From Gnetum montanum (taxonomy: Eukaryota; Streptophyta; Gnetopsida; Gnetales; Gnetaceae), in assembly GCA_015680685.1 (NCBI GenBank), contig MNCI01016464.1:2553-64474 (forward strand): a stretch of 61,922 nt of DNA, in the 5' to 3' direction. The position numbers and the translations under genes are program-made. The notes below the pieces were generated by a model. The model saw nothing but the letters and a program-made list of their open reading frames with translations, ran no database searches and was not told the DNA's origin. Shown piece after piece: positions 1-11,112 of this stretch; within the stretch, counting starts at the first letter, position 1; every line of letters begins with the position of its first letter.

Positions 1-11
1 AAAGGGTTGCC

Positions 12-665
12 CTAGGGAGGGATCTGGGCTGACACGGATGTTTCTTGTAACAGTGCTTGGGTGTGGGCAGAGTTAACGGGTTGGAGGGGTATGGTTTCCC
101 CTGCGTCCGGGTTAAATATGGGGTTCATGTGGTTATGTGGACTAAGAGTATGATAGGAGTCTTCATGCTCAGATTGCGCAGCAAATTCATCCTCTTCATC
201 CCGTTGTGGGTCTGTCGTAATTTGGTCTAGCGCTTGGCTCCTATGCAGGAGGAGCTGCGTAAAGAGTTTCGAGAATTGTTCTAGAATAGGAATTACGTCG
301 TATGGGGAAGGGATGAATTCATATCCCCCTTTGTAAAAGATTTCAAATTGCCTTTTTACCTCCATTTCAGCCCGATCTACTGCCAGGCCTGCTTGCATCT
401 TAATGCAGATGAAGTTATACTCGTCTTGGCTTATAATGTTAGCGGTAAGGTCTCTCCCATGCAACCTCAACAACCGACAGGGCCCCATTGTGGATTGCCC
501 TCCCATATGTTGTGTGATAGATTGCTGGGCAACCGTTGTGTCTGAGATGTTAACGTTCTGGGTAGTAGCAGCAGTGATGTTGATGGGGTTTATGATGATA
601 GACAGTTCGAGTGTGCAGGATTGATGCGGATAACGTAGTGTATGCGATTGGCGTAGACGAATCTA
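12..665 (-). CDS. Gag N-terminal region of a Tat-lineage Ty3/Gypsy element (E0), partial
   Basis: The minus frame is open from about 665 to a stop at 12; the first internal ATG gives 164 residues ending at 12. It contains EYNFICIK, then an IPSPYDVIPILEQF stretch, an acidic DEEDEFAAQ segment and a Ser/Pro/Gln-rich tail. The same order (EEFYNF, KKYIPSSYENIF, VDEFSEE) is seen in the minus-strand gag of E4 at 34353-34890, which leads into a Tat-type Gag. I therefore call this the N-terminus of a Tat Gag; the capsid part would lie beyond the stop or the left window edge. Upstream in the minus direction lie a leader and LTR-like DNA rich in GCGTATACGC. The family call rests on comparison with E4 inside this window, so it is moderate. 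Confidence 0.5.
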
Positions 666-680
666 CTAGGTAAGTGTGCA

Positions 681-825
681 GCATAAGCGTGCAGCGTATA
701 CGCTAGGGTAAGCGCTAAATGCTAAACGCTGGCGTAAGCGTGCAGCGTATACGCTAGGGTATGCAGCGTAAACGCTGGCGGAAGCGTGCAGCGTATACGC
801 TAGGGTTTGTGCAGCGTAAACGTTG
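681..825. repeat. Array of GCGTATACGC / GCGTAAACGC motifs, left block
   Basis: Several copies of the perfect palindrome GCGTATACGC (694-703, 745-754, 791-800), alternating with GCGTAAACGC (766-775) and joined by CTAGGG or TGCA spacers. The block lies between gag and the putative promoter of E0, so it is in the leader or U5 region. Confidence 0.75.
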
Positions 826-1619
826 AAGAATCGACAGACGCTGAGCTGGGGGTTTGACAGCGGCAGCAGAGACGCTGATGAGCATAGACGCTGAGGAACA
901 TGCAGTCTGTTTAGCAAGGATGCCCTCCTTCTAGCACTAAAAACTGTGCCGACCGAAATCGTCAGTGCGAGGCTGGAACGTTACGGGCACCGAAAGATCA
1001 GCGGACTAGCACAGTCGACCCTGCCTCTGCTTGAGGGTGAGCTGGAGTGGACGAAGGCAGAGTGCCTTGGATGGTCCGCACGCGGATCAAACAAGGACTT
1101 CCCTGAGCGCCACCGAAGTGTTATACACTGGGTTATGTGTAAAACAGAGCATAAACGGCGTAAACGGTGAAACAGGCACTGACAGCGTAAGCGTAGAGGG
1201 GCGTAAACAACGTCGAGCGTGAACAGCGTAAACAAATACAAAGGGCGTAAACAGATGCAAACGACGTAAACAATGGGCGTACACAGACGCAGACGGAGCA
1301 TAAACGTAAGCAGGCGTGAACGAAGCGTGGGCCAAATTGACGTAAAACTATAAAAGAACTTGCAACAAGCATGAACAGTGGATTATAGAGTTAAAATGTT
1401 GTGCACCAGTCTAACGCAGTTGTGTAGGGACACAAGGCGGACGTAAAGCCCTGGTGGACGGAGGGATGCAGCCGGCTGACACGGTAGGCGGAGCGCGGAC
1501 TGTGCTCAGCGTACAGGACTTTCAGCGTAAGCGTAAGCGTAAGGGGGTTTCTGCAGCATAATTGCTTTGGGTCTGCTCTGGTAAATTTTTGCGGGGGGCT
1601 CGTAAATGCGGAAAACTAG
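826..1619 (-). other. GC-rich leader or LTR (R/U5) of E0, no gene
   Basis: Non-coding, clearly richer in GC than the rest of the window. From 1140 to 1330 it carries scattered GCGTAAAC repeats. Short open frames here are by-products of the repeats. No convincing primer-binding site was found, so the LTR/leader boundary is not placed. Confidence 0.4.
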
Positions 1620-1620
1620 G

Positions 1621-1630
1621 CTATTTATAG
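1621..1630 (-). promoter_or_regulatory. Candidate TATA box of the E0 LTR
   Basis: The minus strand reads CTATAAATAG. It lies directly downstream (in minus orientation) of the palindrome array at 1680-2062 and upstream of the leader and gag, the order expected for U3-TATA-R. Confidence 0.5.
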
Positions 1631-1679
1631 GGGTAGGGTTACCGGGAAAATCGGACAGGGAGACACATGGCGTATAGAC

Positions 1680-2062
1680 CGGGCGTTACAATTTAGAAAC
1701 ATGGTATACGCTGGGCGTATACGTTACAACAGGTCGGCATATACGCTGGGCGTATATGCTGGGCGTATATGGATAGATGCTGGCGTATACGCTGGGGTGT
1801 ATACGCTGGTGAATGTTGGGCGTATACGCCGAAGGATGTCCACTTGCTTCAATCCTTGCTCTTCGGTGTAATCTTCATGTTGCCATTAGAGATCTTGTCG
1901 TCGAGCGTGTGCATCTGCCGTTCCTGGGCGTGTACGTTGAAGAGCTAGGCGTAGACGCTGGGCGTAGACGCTGGGCGTAGACATCGGGCGTAGATGCTAG
2001 CGCACCACGGTTTAAAGCTAGGCGTATACGTTGGGGCGTATACGCTGGCACAACATTTAGAA
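1680..2062 (-). repeat. U3 array of GGGCGTATACGCT-type palindromes (E0)
   Basis: Dense, irregular tandem copies of a 12-13 bp unit with the core GCGTATACGC or GCGTAGACGC, for example around 1710-1830, 1945-1995 and 2020-2048. The core is self-complementary. The array sits next to a TATA box in minus orientation, like the palindromic U3 arrays of the E1/E2 and E3 LTRs, though with a different core. Confidence 0.7.
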
Positions 2063-2583
2063 CCAGATGTTTCGATTTTCAAGATTTCCCTGCGTGACTT
2101 TAAATGTAGCCGAAGCCGCCTGTGGGTCATGGGGATCTGCTTCTTGTCAGACAGATGCTAAACTCAAAGATTTTTTTTTTGTGGTGTTTCACATGTCATG
2201 ATGGATTCTTTAAGGGCTTGATTCTGCTAGAGCTCAAACAAGGGGGAAGATCTTTTTTATAGGTGAGAACCTGTCAAGATAAAAGATTCAGAAAACAGAT
2301 GCAGAGATTAAGATAGACCCTTCATTCCATCCGAGATAAGCAAAAGTTGAGTTGATCCAATCTTCGGAGTTGTTTGGCTTATGAAATTTTTGCATATAGC
2401 AACACAAGAAGTTGTGGGTTCTTTAGATGTTTGCAATAAAAGTTGCTAAGGATTCATAACGCTACTACAGAGTGCAAGTAGAGAGTAGCAGGAGATCTTG
2501 TGAGTGTACAAGATTCCTGAAGATAGACCTTAGGATATCAAGAGTTTTTTTTTTCTTTGGTAAACTTAAATTTATTTGACTAG
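2063..2583. other. No gene seen; outer edge of E0 and intron-like DNA
   Basis: Holds two T-tracts (near 2170 and 2545). The last part before 2583 looks like the end of an intron: a T-rich stretch ending in TTTGACTAG just before SCYL1-type coding sequence. The outer LTR boundary of E0 should lie in here but was not identified. Confidence 0.35.
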
Positions 2584-2984
2584 CTACTCCTGCTTTGAAT
2601 CCCTTGTTGAAAATGGGATCATGGCTGTCAGAAGATGAATTTAATATAAAGGTCTTGTCAAAAATTGTTATGCCTTTTGCATCAACAGATCGTGCAATGC
2701 GTGAAGGATTGCTGCAGCATATAGATCAGTCTTGAGCTTCCATGTCCACAAAAGTTGTTGACGAACAAGTCTACCACCATGTTGCTACAGGATTCTTACA
2801 TGAGTTTGCTCATAAACCCTTGCTACTTCTTGCTCCTAAGCTATCACAATGGACAATCAATGGTTCACTGTTAAAACACCTTACCAAATTACAAGTGGAT
2901 GAAGAATCGACGATTGGAACAAACACAATGATCTTAGTCGAAAATATTTCAAGATACCTTAATGAAGAAACTTCAAGGGGCTGA
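2584..2984 (+). pseudogene. SCYL1: SCYL1/CTEXP-like HEAT-repeat exon fragment
   Basis: The plus frame starting after a splice-acceptor-like TAG at 2581-2583 reads ATPALNPLLKMGSWLSED, then FASTDRAMREGLLQHIDQ, a stop, STKVVDEQVYHHVATGF, LLLLAPKLSQ, SLLKHLTKLQVDEE and ending in RYLNEET before a TGA. This is the HEAT-repeat part of the plant SCY1-like protein CTEXP, a catalytically inactive kinase-like protein linked to cytoplasmic tRNA export. Only about 130 residues are present. An in-frame TGA interrupts it, a highly conserved FLRELTLKSM-type segment is corrupted, and the next exon is absent. The intron acceptor suggests the source was genomic DNA, not a spliced transcript. No kinase domain is seen. 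Confidence 0.75.
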
Positions 2985-3395
2985 AGTAGATGGCCGATAG
3001 ATTCCAACATGAGTGGAATACATTTTTCTTTTCCTTAATTCCTATCTTGAATTAGGTTAAATACAGTCTGTTCTACAAACTTTTACCTATAGAAATAGGT
3101 CTTTATAAAATAGTGGTTAACTGAAGATTAAGTTTAAATATATTTTTATGAATTTCTTTTGTTTTGTTTTGTAGAATTATGTTGAATCAAAATTCCGTGA
3201 TCATTTATGCTATTTATATATATATTTTTAATTGTGGAAAGGTTATGGAAGCCAGTCATTTTGTCAATGAACCATGCTTAAAAGTAATAACGTTTATATG
3301 CTTACATTATGGCATGCAATTAGTTACTGTTTGAATTGGAAAATCAACCCTTTTGCAGTAGGTGCAATTCTAACGGCATAGGAAAATATGACTTT

Positions 3396-3674
3396 TTCTC
3401 TGCCCACAAGAGAAATGGCATCACTAATTAAGCATGATTGCACAATATAATTTAGTTCATTCCTAAAAACATCCATCAAAGAGACCAAAGCCGAAAGCTG
3501 ACCAGCATTGTTTGCGTGTAGAGTATAAAGCGTATGAATCATCTAAGATCCCACATCTGTTGGAAGCATCTAAAATTACTGCCGTAATTGCCATCCTTAG
3601 TCTTTTGCCCAATTCATCATCATATTGCACATGTAAACCATTTGTTTGACACTTAACCTTATCCAATTAAGTTG
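3396..3674 (-). pseudogene. APM1: Aminopeptidase M1 (family M1, C-terminal part) fragment
   Basis: Read on the minus strand with two frame changes: NWIRL, then VQYDDELGKRLRMAI, NRCGILDDSYAL, then SALVSLMDVFRNELNYIVQSCL. This matches the region of plant puromycin-sensitive-type aminopeptidases where the enzyme reads WIK-N--Q-GFYRV-YDD-L---LR, then DR-GILDDS-AL and SLL-L---Y--ELDYTVLS-LI. The zinc site (HEXXH) is upstream in the enzyme and is not here. About 90 residues remain, broken by frameshifts, so no product is expected. It lies about 0.4 kb from a fragment of an unrelated gene on the opposite strand. Confidence 0.75.
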
Positions 3675-4562
3675 TGAGCCAATGGTTTTCAAACCTAACA
3701 ATTCATTCCTTTTGACAAATATTTCGCTTATTCAATGTTCAAAATTTTATCACCTCTTCGTTGCAAAATTTAGTATTGAAATGGTGGTGCCAATTTTGCT
3801 GTTTAGGAATCGTGTTCCATTTATAGGAATGGCTAGATATACCCTTACCATGGTTGGTGTTGTTCTCTATGGTGAATCAAAGCAACGATGGAAATGATTG
3901 GAGTTTAGGTGCAAGGCCAAGGAATGGATAGGGTAAGATTATTTAACATTACTTTATTCTTGTTTAGGAGAAATCAAGTTTTCATTATTCTTTTGGTATT
4001 TTAATTCATAGAATATGTTAGGCATGACCACTCATAGTTGTTCATGCTTTAATATGTTCTGAGCAACTTTATGTTCGACTAGTTTTAATGTTTTTCTTGG
4101 TTACAAGCCTCCAATATTAACAGTAATGAAGTTGGTAACAATGGTGGTAATAATGTTGATGATTTTTATCTTTCTTCCCCGCTTATGGCTCAGTCGCACT
4201 AATGACCTAGTTATGTCTAGTTCTTTGAATATTGTTGTATCTATTTTCATTTGGCTATAATAGTCAGAATAACCAAGCATTGTTTTTGTTGTTGTATGTT
4301 ACACAATGCAAACATGGTTTTGGACATTTATGTATGTATATGGTTGTATCATTGCACAATGTGATTTTGGCTATGTATTGGCTTTATAAACATAAATGGT
4401 AGATGCAAAAAGGCTATAAAATGAAACAAGTAAATAAAAATATGCTGTAATGATAATTGTAAAGCAAGGTATATGCATATAAGTAAAACTCACAGACAAT
4501 GCTATTAGGTAGATTGGCTACAATGTTGGTATAGGAGCAAAAAGAGGAATTCATTATGTTTG
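3675..4562. other. No gene recognised
   Basis: AT-rich DNA with short open frames only (for example 3646-3897, plus), none with a recognisable family. It separates the host gene fragments from the left remnant of E4. Confidence 0.4.
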
Positions 4563-4690
4563 CCAATTTTAGGCCTTGGTAGGCCATGGCATCACCAATT
4601 TTAGGCCCTAGTAGGTCATAATGTTACCAATTTTAGGCCTTAGTGGCCCATGACATTGCTAGTTTTAGGCCTTAGTGAGTCATGGTCCAT
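4563..4690. repeat. 32-bp minisatellite, four copies
   Basis: Units starting CCAATTTTAGGCC or CTAGTTTTAGGCC recur at 4563, 4595, 4627 and 4659, a constant 32-bp step. Each continues as a variant of TTAGTAGGCCATG. The palindromic GGCC core occurs twice per unit. Confidence 0.85.
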
Positions 4691-4696
4691 ACTTGC

Positions 4697-5092
4697 CTAA
4701 AAGGAATGGGATGCTCTCATAAGAGTATACAAGGATAGACTCAATAATGAAACATGATATAATATTGCAAAGGTGAAGAAACAATTGACAAAAGAATGGA
4801 TGAGACATTTACCATGAACTTGTTGTTTGATGTTTGAAAGATCAACACATCCTTTTGATACAATCTTATGTTCATCATTGCTCTTGTTTAGCATGGCAAC
4901 TTGCATGCATTTTTGTTGGCAATTCATAGTTATAGAGTTGGTGTTATCAACATCTTTGTTTTTCTTAACGTTGGTCCTAGTCTAAGTATCAAGAGTTTTT
5001 CCTTCAAACCCCATTTCTAAACCTTGGTCGATGTTGACATAGTTAACCAAAGGTAGTGATATATTATTCGCATGAATAATAATTTCACAACC
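4697..5092 (-). pseudogene. E4 region downstream of protease (left remnant)
   Basis: The minus frame continues the protease reading frame that stops at the E1 insertion on the other side (18483): there it ends in an LAYKGG-like stretch, here it resumes with CEIIIHANNISLPLVNYVN and runs on to MNCQQKCMQVAML. The junctions carry CAACC (5088-5092) and CCACC (18483-18487), an imperfect 5-bp target-site duplication. No RT, RNase H or integrase of E4 is found further left, so this copy is truncated or deleted there. Confidence 0.5.
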
Positions 5093-5905
5093 TGATGAGC
5101 CACGATATCGCATACGTGATATCGCATCCACCATGCGATATCACATACACGATATCGCGTGCTGCCTCATCTTCTATAAAATAAGAGATGGTGTCCTTTG
5201 TTCAAGATAGTTAGACTTAGACCCTTAGCCAAACTCTTGCAGTTTACCATTCCAGAGATAAAATAATTTTTGTGTGCCTACAGTAGGAGTCATAGAGTGA
5301 ACGGATCTTTATTCGAGCAATTTGTACTTGAGCACACATTTGTGTACAGCAATAAAGACGAAATTTATGATAAACCTTGCAGCATATAGATTAAGCTAAT
5401 TAGTAATTAATTATTGTTGAATGTTTAATGCTTTCCTAGTTAATTAATCTTTCTCTCAACCTTCGATCCTCTTAGTTAAGTACACTCAGTACGATCACTT
5501 CGAGCATGCGTGTAGTGCTTGGTAACCCAGTAACAATTAGCATTTGGTAATCCCAGCAACATTGCACTGGTTCAGGATGTATATGGTAAGTGGAAATGGA
5601 TACTGGTGTTAGGAACAATTAGAACTTAGTTAATGAATAGTTAACGTAAGTTAGTCACTTAGTTCTCTCTCCTTTCCTTTATTAGCAGAAGACATAAAAA
5701 GACAAAAAGCTATAAAAATCATATACCTCAAGCTTACTTAACCATACAACCATGACAATACAAGTAAGTTTGGGAAGACAATGATTGATTAACCCTGAGT
5801 GTTCCATTAAGGCGTGTAAGCACTTAGTCCTTGGAGTTCGACCAGATCATGCATGAAACGCTCGTATTTGTATGGTTGAGTGTAGGGGTACCTCGCCACT
5901 CATCA
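5093..5905 (+). repeat. 5' LTR of E1
   Basis: Begins TGATGAGCCACGATATCGC and ends CCTCGCCACTCATCA, with terminal TG/CA. The first 70 bp carry four imperfect GCGATATCGC-type palindromes, followed by the TATA box. It matches the 3' LTR at 10384-11112 plus 18413-18482 along its whole length. Confidence 0.9.
5173..5182 (+). promoter_or_regulatory. TATA box of the E1 5' LTR
   Basis: TCTATAAAATAAGAG follows the GATATC palindromes by about 10 bp. The 3' LTR (near 10452) and the solo LTR (near 40778) have the cleaner form CTATAAATAAGAGGCGGC at the same place. Confidence 0.7.
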
Positions 5906-5906
5906 T

Positions 5907-5925
5907 TGGCATCGTTGTCGGGGAC
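5907..5925 (+). other. Primer-binding site of E1
   Basis: TGGCATCGTTGTCGGGGAC lies one base after the LTR. It is a slightly decayed form of the TGGCGCCGTTGCCGGGGA primer site found in Athila-type plant elements; E2 and E3 have related sequences at the same position. Confidence 0.8.
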
Positions 5926-6050
5926 TTAGTTGTTTGTGCGCTGTGTAGAACATAGGAAATCATGCATATCATTGGAACATTAGAACAAACCCTTAGGGTT
6001 AATCAAAGAAAGATAAGACAATGGTACATCACACATTGAATAAGACAAAA

Positions 6051-8436
6051 ATGTCTTCTTCTTCGCATAAGAGAATTTCACTGCCTAGGACTAACATAAG
6101 AGATAGTCGATAGCATAATACATGTAACCAAGATCCACTAGTTCCTCAACAATTTCGTGTGGTATATACTCATCACGATGAGTATGTACCTGATTTCACC
6201 TTTATTCTCCACCAAGATGAACAACTGTGTTGGAGAGACTTGGAGGGTAACATAGTGTTGCCCCTAGACCGATCAGTCCCCAACATGCTTCTCCATGCTC
6301 TCACATGAATAGGCATGCTTCTTTTATACGCAGAATACGTTGCATGTGATCATGACACAAGGGACTATCATCCCACAGAAGCGCAATGTCAAAGGGACCT
6401 GCGACAGGAGAGATACCACATATCCTTGAGGGGTAAATGGCCCCATAACCCTTCGCATGTTTTGAGCGAAATTGAGGGTGGTGAACTTGCTTCAATAGGT
6501 TCCCCAAAAAATGATGTTCCTCCTCCTAACGATGGTTAGGAGGTGTTGTCTCAAAACCTTCACTCCACGGTTCACAACCCTAGTTTTCATACCCACGAAC
6601 AAGAAGTGTTCAAAGAAGGAACACAAACACATGATAAGGGTGAACATTCTGATCGTGATCACGATCAAGGGTAAGACCACCAAAGAGAAGGTAGAAAACA
6701 CCATCATGGCGATGGTTCTCCTTCTTCTTCACCTTCATCATCACCTTCACCCTCTCCTTCAATGTCCGGACGTAGTCATAAGCAAACCAACCATGAGGAT
6801 AAAGGAAAACAGAGTGAAAAACATCAACAAGATAGTCAAGAATAAGGATGAGGACACTCTAAGGAATCAAGGCATAGATGAAGGGAGAGTAGGGAACCGC
6901 GTAGACACCATAGAAGCTATGAATGAGATGACCATGAAGAACCCCTAATCACATGAACAACATCCCACGATTTAAAGGGGGATACAATGCTAATCCTTAA
7001 AATCATTTACAAGAATTCCACGATGCATGTGCCTTGAAAAACATAGAAAAAAAATGGTAAAACTAAAGTTGTTCCCAAGGAAACTAGTGAAAGAAGTTGA
7101 AAGCTGGTATCAGTCCTTAGAACCAGAATCTATTCATAGGTGGAGTACAATGTTAGAAATGTTTAATGATAAGTACCAAATGTACTCCTGAGTGTCTAAC
7201 CTATGAAAGCAAATCCAAGGATGGAAGCAAGGAAATCATGAACCCTTGGATGCTGCCATGGGCTGCTATTATGCACAGTTACATCGTTGCCTTGGCCATG
7301 GTTATTCGTAGTAGGATCAACTACACCATCTCGTGGATGGACTTAGGCATGAGACAAGAGGAACCCTTGGAACATATGCCCAAGGGAGATTATCAGAGCT
7401 TAGGTCTCATCAAATTCATAGATTGCTAGAGCAAGTAGCTAAAGAAGAAGGTGAGCTACGAAAGAGAGAAAGTACGGAAGAGTACAACCGAGATCCTTCC
7501 CTCCAAAAAAGGGGAGTGAGATTCTGTGAGGAGGAAGAAGAGTCACCACTCAAAGAGATGGTGAATAGGAAAACTTTGCCACTCCAAAAGTTAACAACCA
7601 AAGTATCGGCAAAGGTAGACCAAATATGGGACTCCCTGGATAGTAGGTTTGAAACTGTTCTTAAAATTGTAGAGGAGTCTAGGAAGTGAGGTAGTGACCA
7701 TGAAAAAAAGAAAAAGAGAGAAGTGGACAATGCACATAACAAGGGTAAGGGTAAAATGGCCATCACCGAAGAGGTTGTGGATTCAAATACAAAAAATGAC
7801 AGTGGATGTGAGATATGCCAATACAACCATCCTAAGGGATGTTGCCTAGTAATCTCACATCTACAAGAGTCTGAGGTGTATGCACTCAACCCACGACTTA
7901 ATAAATGGCAAGCACCCTGACAATTACCTTATTCCCAAGGTAACCCAAGGTAGTTTCACCAACCTTCAACATATTATCCAAGTGGAACTCCACCACACCC
8001 CGTTGAGAAACATAAATAGTGGCAATACCCATAATCATGGGGGATGCCACCACTAAGGCAACAATATCCCTACCAACAACTAGACCCATATGGCTACTAC
8101 GTGCAGCATCCAATCTTCCCTCATGACTCTGTTAGTCATGTTACCCCACAACATCACTACCAAGCTCAGACGTATTATAGAACTCCTTCTCCTAGGGGAG
8201 ATAACCCACAAGCATACCATCCTTCAAATCCATCCACAGCTCTCACTTTGATAGCCCCACTACCACCCGCTCCAGCAATGCAAGGGGAACTTCCTACTCA
8301 ACCACAGAAATGCAATGCCACGAGGCTTGTGAATCCTCAACCCATAGTTGGTTCTGACAACCTTATGAAAAAAGACCTTTCTTTAGAACCAACAATCCAA
8401 CCAAGCCCTCACAACCACAAGCGATTGAACCTCTAA
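6051..8436 (+). pseudogene. E1 gag (capsid/nucleocapsid), several frame breaks
   Basis: The start ATG at 6051 (MSSSSHK) is supported by MSSLSSHK at the gag start of E2 and MSSSSHR in E3. In order: WRDLEGNIVLPLDRS, YAEYVACDHDTRDYHPTEAQ, a low-complexity His/Ser/Pro stretch (about 6650-6800), the retrotransposon-gag core (RFKGGYNANPQNHLQEFHDA; QGWKQGNHEPLD; TYAQGRLSELRSHQIHRLL), a KEMVNRKTLPLQKL linker, a compact Cys/His knuckle CEICQYNHPKGCC near 7815 and a Pro/Tyr-rich tail (8044-8436). Frameshifts and stops occur at about 6110, 6310, 6840, 7060-7200 and 7690, so no full product is possible. Gag would normally form the cytoplasmic virus-like particle. Confidence 0.8.
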
Positions 8437-8498
8437 ACACCTCCCCATCAAATAAGGCTTTAGAGCTCCCTTCAAATCAAACATCAAGCTCAACGCAT

Positions 8499-9017
8499 AT
8501 GGTTATGTTAACACATGCCGTTACTGACTGGATTAAGGTTGGCCACCTTCCCAGGAAATTATCTGATCCTGGAAGCCCTCTAATCTATCTCCAAGTCATT
8601 GGGAATGAGCCATGTAAAGCTCTTCTGGACTTAGGTTCCGGAGTCAACCTAATATCACAAGAGATGTACAAAGCCTGGAACCTGCCTCCATTAAGGAAGA
8701 GCAATATTTGCCTAGAGCTAGTCAACCAGTCCATCACTGTTCCCTTGGGATTGATGGAGGACATCGTCACCACTGTGTGTGGTTGGTCATACCCAACTGA
8801 TTTCCTAGTGATACAAGTAAACAACAGTAAAGGAGACTTCTCAATAATAATGGGAAGGGCATGGCTAAGTACTAGAGATGCATGCCTAGGAATCCATGAT
8901 CTTTCCTTGGAAACATCCAAGAAGAACACTTTTGGAAAGATCGAGAAGAAGAAGGTTCCATGCATCACATACAGTGATACAGGGTGCAATTACGTGCAGA
9001 GATCATGGGTTGTGTAA
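8499..9017 (+). CDS. E1 retroviral-type aspartic protease domain
   Basis: An open frame of 172 codons. The catalytic loop reads ALLDLGSGVNLIS, the Athila-type D-L-G-S/A version of the usual D-T/S-G. The flap-to-core part includes DIVTTVCGWSYPTDFLVI and the second conserved block is DFSIIMGRAWLSTRDACLGI. In a full element it would cut Gag and Pol into mature proteins. The frame stops at 9017 and nothing like a reverse transcriptase follows. The same domain is recognisable in E2 and E3. Confidence 0.8.
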   Translation: MVMLTHAVTDWIKVGHLPRKLSDPGSPLIYLQVIGNEPCKALLDLGSGVNLISQEMYKAWNLPPLRKSNICLELVNQSITVPLGLMEDIVTTVCGWSYPTDFLVIQVNNSKGDFSIIMGRAWLSTRDACLGIHDLSLETSKKNTFGKIEKKKVPCITYSDTGCNYVQRSWVV

Positions 9018-10383
9018 AGTTTAGCATTGCCTCCATGAAATTGATGTGCATAAGACATTAATATACAAAAGTGCCTGTATGCAGCAGCCACATGACAAAG
9101 AGATACCCAGTGGTTGATAGCTGATCAAGAGAGTAACTCACTAACATGCATGGAACTAACTAAGGGAATAACTTGTGCTCATGTTGAATAGATGCACTAG
9201 AACAAGATTGTCACCAACTTCCAAACCTTAACATGGAAAACATCAATTGGGGGAAGTTGGAAATTCCTAAAAAAGTTAAACAAAAACCTTAATAAGAAAT
9301 TGTTAGTCAATGTGCAATAGACCAAACCTTTCCATGAATTTAGAACGGTCAGTGCACATAATACCTCTGAGAAGGGACGATAGTGTATTAGCACCAATTC
9401 TTGGGACTCCATTCCATTCTCTTCTTCCCATTATTCTTTCTCCATTTTCCACCTCATTACTAGTTGTATCAATCTATATTTTGGTTGATGCATTATTTTC
9501 TTTTTGGTAAATTTTTGTGGTTAATACTTTAACTCTTGCTTCCGAATGAAATTTCCAGATCCTATGGACTCTTTGAATGTGGGTTTGTCAAGGCATAAAG
9601 GGCATGAGCTTGCTTTGGGGAGGACCCACTAGCATTCCTATTTGGTGCATCAGTTAACTTCTTTCCCTTAAACATTTTCGTAATCAACATTTTTTTTGTT
9701 CATTCCCACTTCTGACATCCATTTTATTGGCATTGTCATTGTTTCTTTTTCTCCATCTTTCTTATTCCTTCTCTTTTTCCATTCTATCGCTATCGGAGGA
9801 TCACTCTTAGTTATGGGGGTCCTGGTCCAATTTTTTCAATTTTCTCCTAACCCCTACACCTTGGGTAGTCATCGGTGTTATATCTCTAGAATCCATATTA
9901 GCCATATCACAACTCAGCCAATGGACCTTACACCAAGGCAAGGTATCAACTATATTGTGATTTACTTATCCTTGCTCATATGTGATTGTGTTGTGTGTGT
10001 AGATGGTAATCATACAAAAATGGAATGGACCTAGAAGAAACACTTAGGATGGACTAGTGCTAGAATAGTTGTGCAAGGAACAAGATTTATGGCATGGTTA
10101 TGGATGAACAACGGAAGGCACAATCCTGGCATTAGCAGCAACACGTCTTCTTCTTTTCTCTCTCTCTCTCTCTTCTCTCTCAGTTGCCAAATAAGGCTAG
10201 ATGTCAATTGTGTATAATGTTCACTCTTGTGGTCATGAACACTAATGTTGCCATGTATTGTAATGTTGATCCGTTCACACATCATCCCATTCACCATTAG
10301 TTGTCATTCAAGTCAATAATCCCATACCATCCCAATATTTTGTAAGGAACTTGAGGACGAGTTTTCATTCATTCATGGGGGTA
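9018..10383 (+). other. E1 3' region with polypurine tract, no gene
   Basis: Non-coding. Around 9560-9640 it matches, in reverse, E2 near 12905-13000 and more weakly E3 near 25930-26020, so the three share a 3' region. A CT microsatellite lies near 10160. The segment ends with CATGGGGGTA just before the LTR, the likely polypurine tract for plus-strand priming. Confidence 0.65.
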
Positions 10384-11112
10384 TGATGAGCTACGATATT
10401 GCATCCACCACATGATATTGCATACACGATATCACGTCTTGCCTCATCTTCTATAAATAAGAGGCGGCATCCTTTGTTCAAGATAGTTAGACTTAGACCC
10501 TTAGCCAAACTCTTGCAGTTTTACCATTCCAAAGATAGAATAATTTCTGTGTGCCCAAAGTAGGATTCATAGAGTGAATGGATCTTTATTCGAGCAATTT
10601 GTACCTGAGCACACATTTGTGTATGGTAATAAAGATGAACTTTATGATAAGCCTTGCAGCATATAGATTAAGCTAATTAGTAATTAATTATTGTTGAATG
10701 TTTAATATTTTCCTAGTTAATTAATCTTTCTCTGAACCTTTGATCCTCTTAGTTAAGTACACTCAATACGACCACTTCGAGCATGTGTGTAGCACTTGGT
10801 AACCAAGTAACGATTAGCGTTTGGTAATCCCAGTAGCATTGCACTAGTTCAGGATGTGTATGGAAAGTGGAAACAAATACTGGTGTTAGGAACAATTAGA
10901 ACTTAGTTAATGAATAGTTAACATAAGTTAGTCACTTAGTTCTCTCTCCTTTCCCTTATTAGCATAAGACATAAAAGGAAAAAAAGATATAAAAATCATA
11001 TACCTCAAGCTTAATTAACCATACAATCGTGACAATACAAGTAAGTTTGGGAAGACAACGATTGATTAACCTTGAGTGTTCCATTAAGGTGTGTAAGAAC
11101 TTAGTCCTTGGA
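10384..11112 (+). repeat. E1 3' LTR, left part (interrupted by E2)
   Basis: Starts TGATGAGCTACGATATTGC and follows the 5' LTR up to CTTAGTCCTTGGA, where E2 begins. The missing tail is at 18408-18482. The bases TTGGA (11108-11112) are repeated at 18408-18412. Confidence 0.9.

Noticed and set aside
981-1372. Three minus-strand frames rich in VYA and LRL
   Set aside because: By-products of GCGTAAAC repeats; no domain and no conservation between frames.
3646-3897. Plus-strand ORF of 83 codons
   Set aside because: Its left end overlaps the antisense aminopeptidase fragment, and the protein resembles nothing known.
4563-4690. CRISPR-like array (regular 32-bp spacing)
   Set aside because: No unique spacers between repeats; whole units are tandem copies, and the genome is a plant's.
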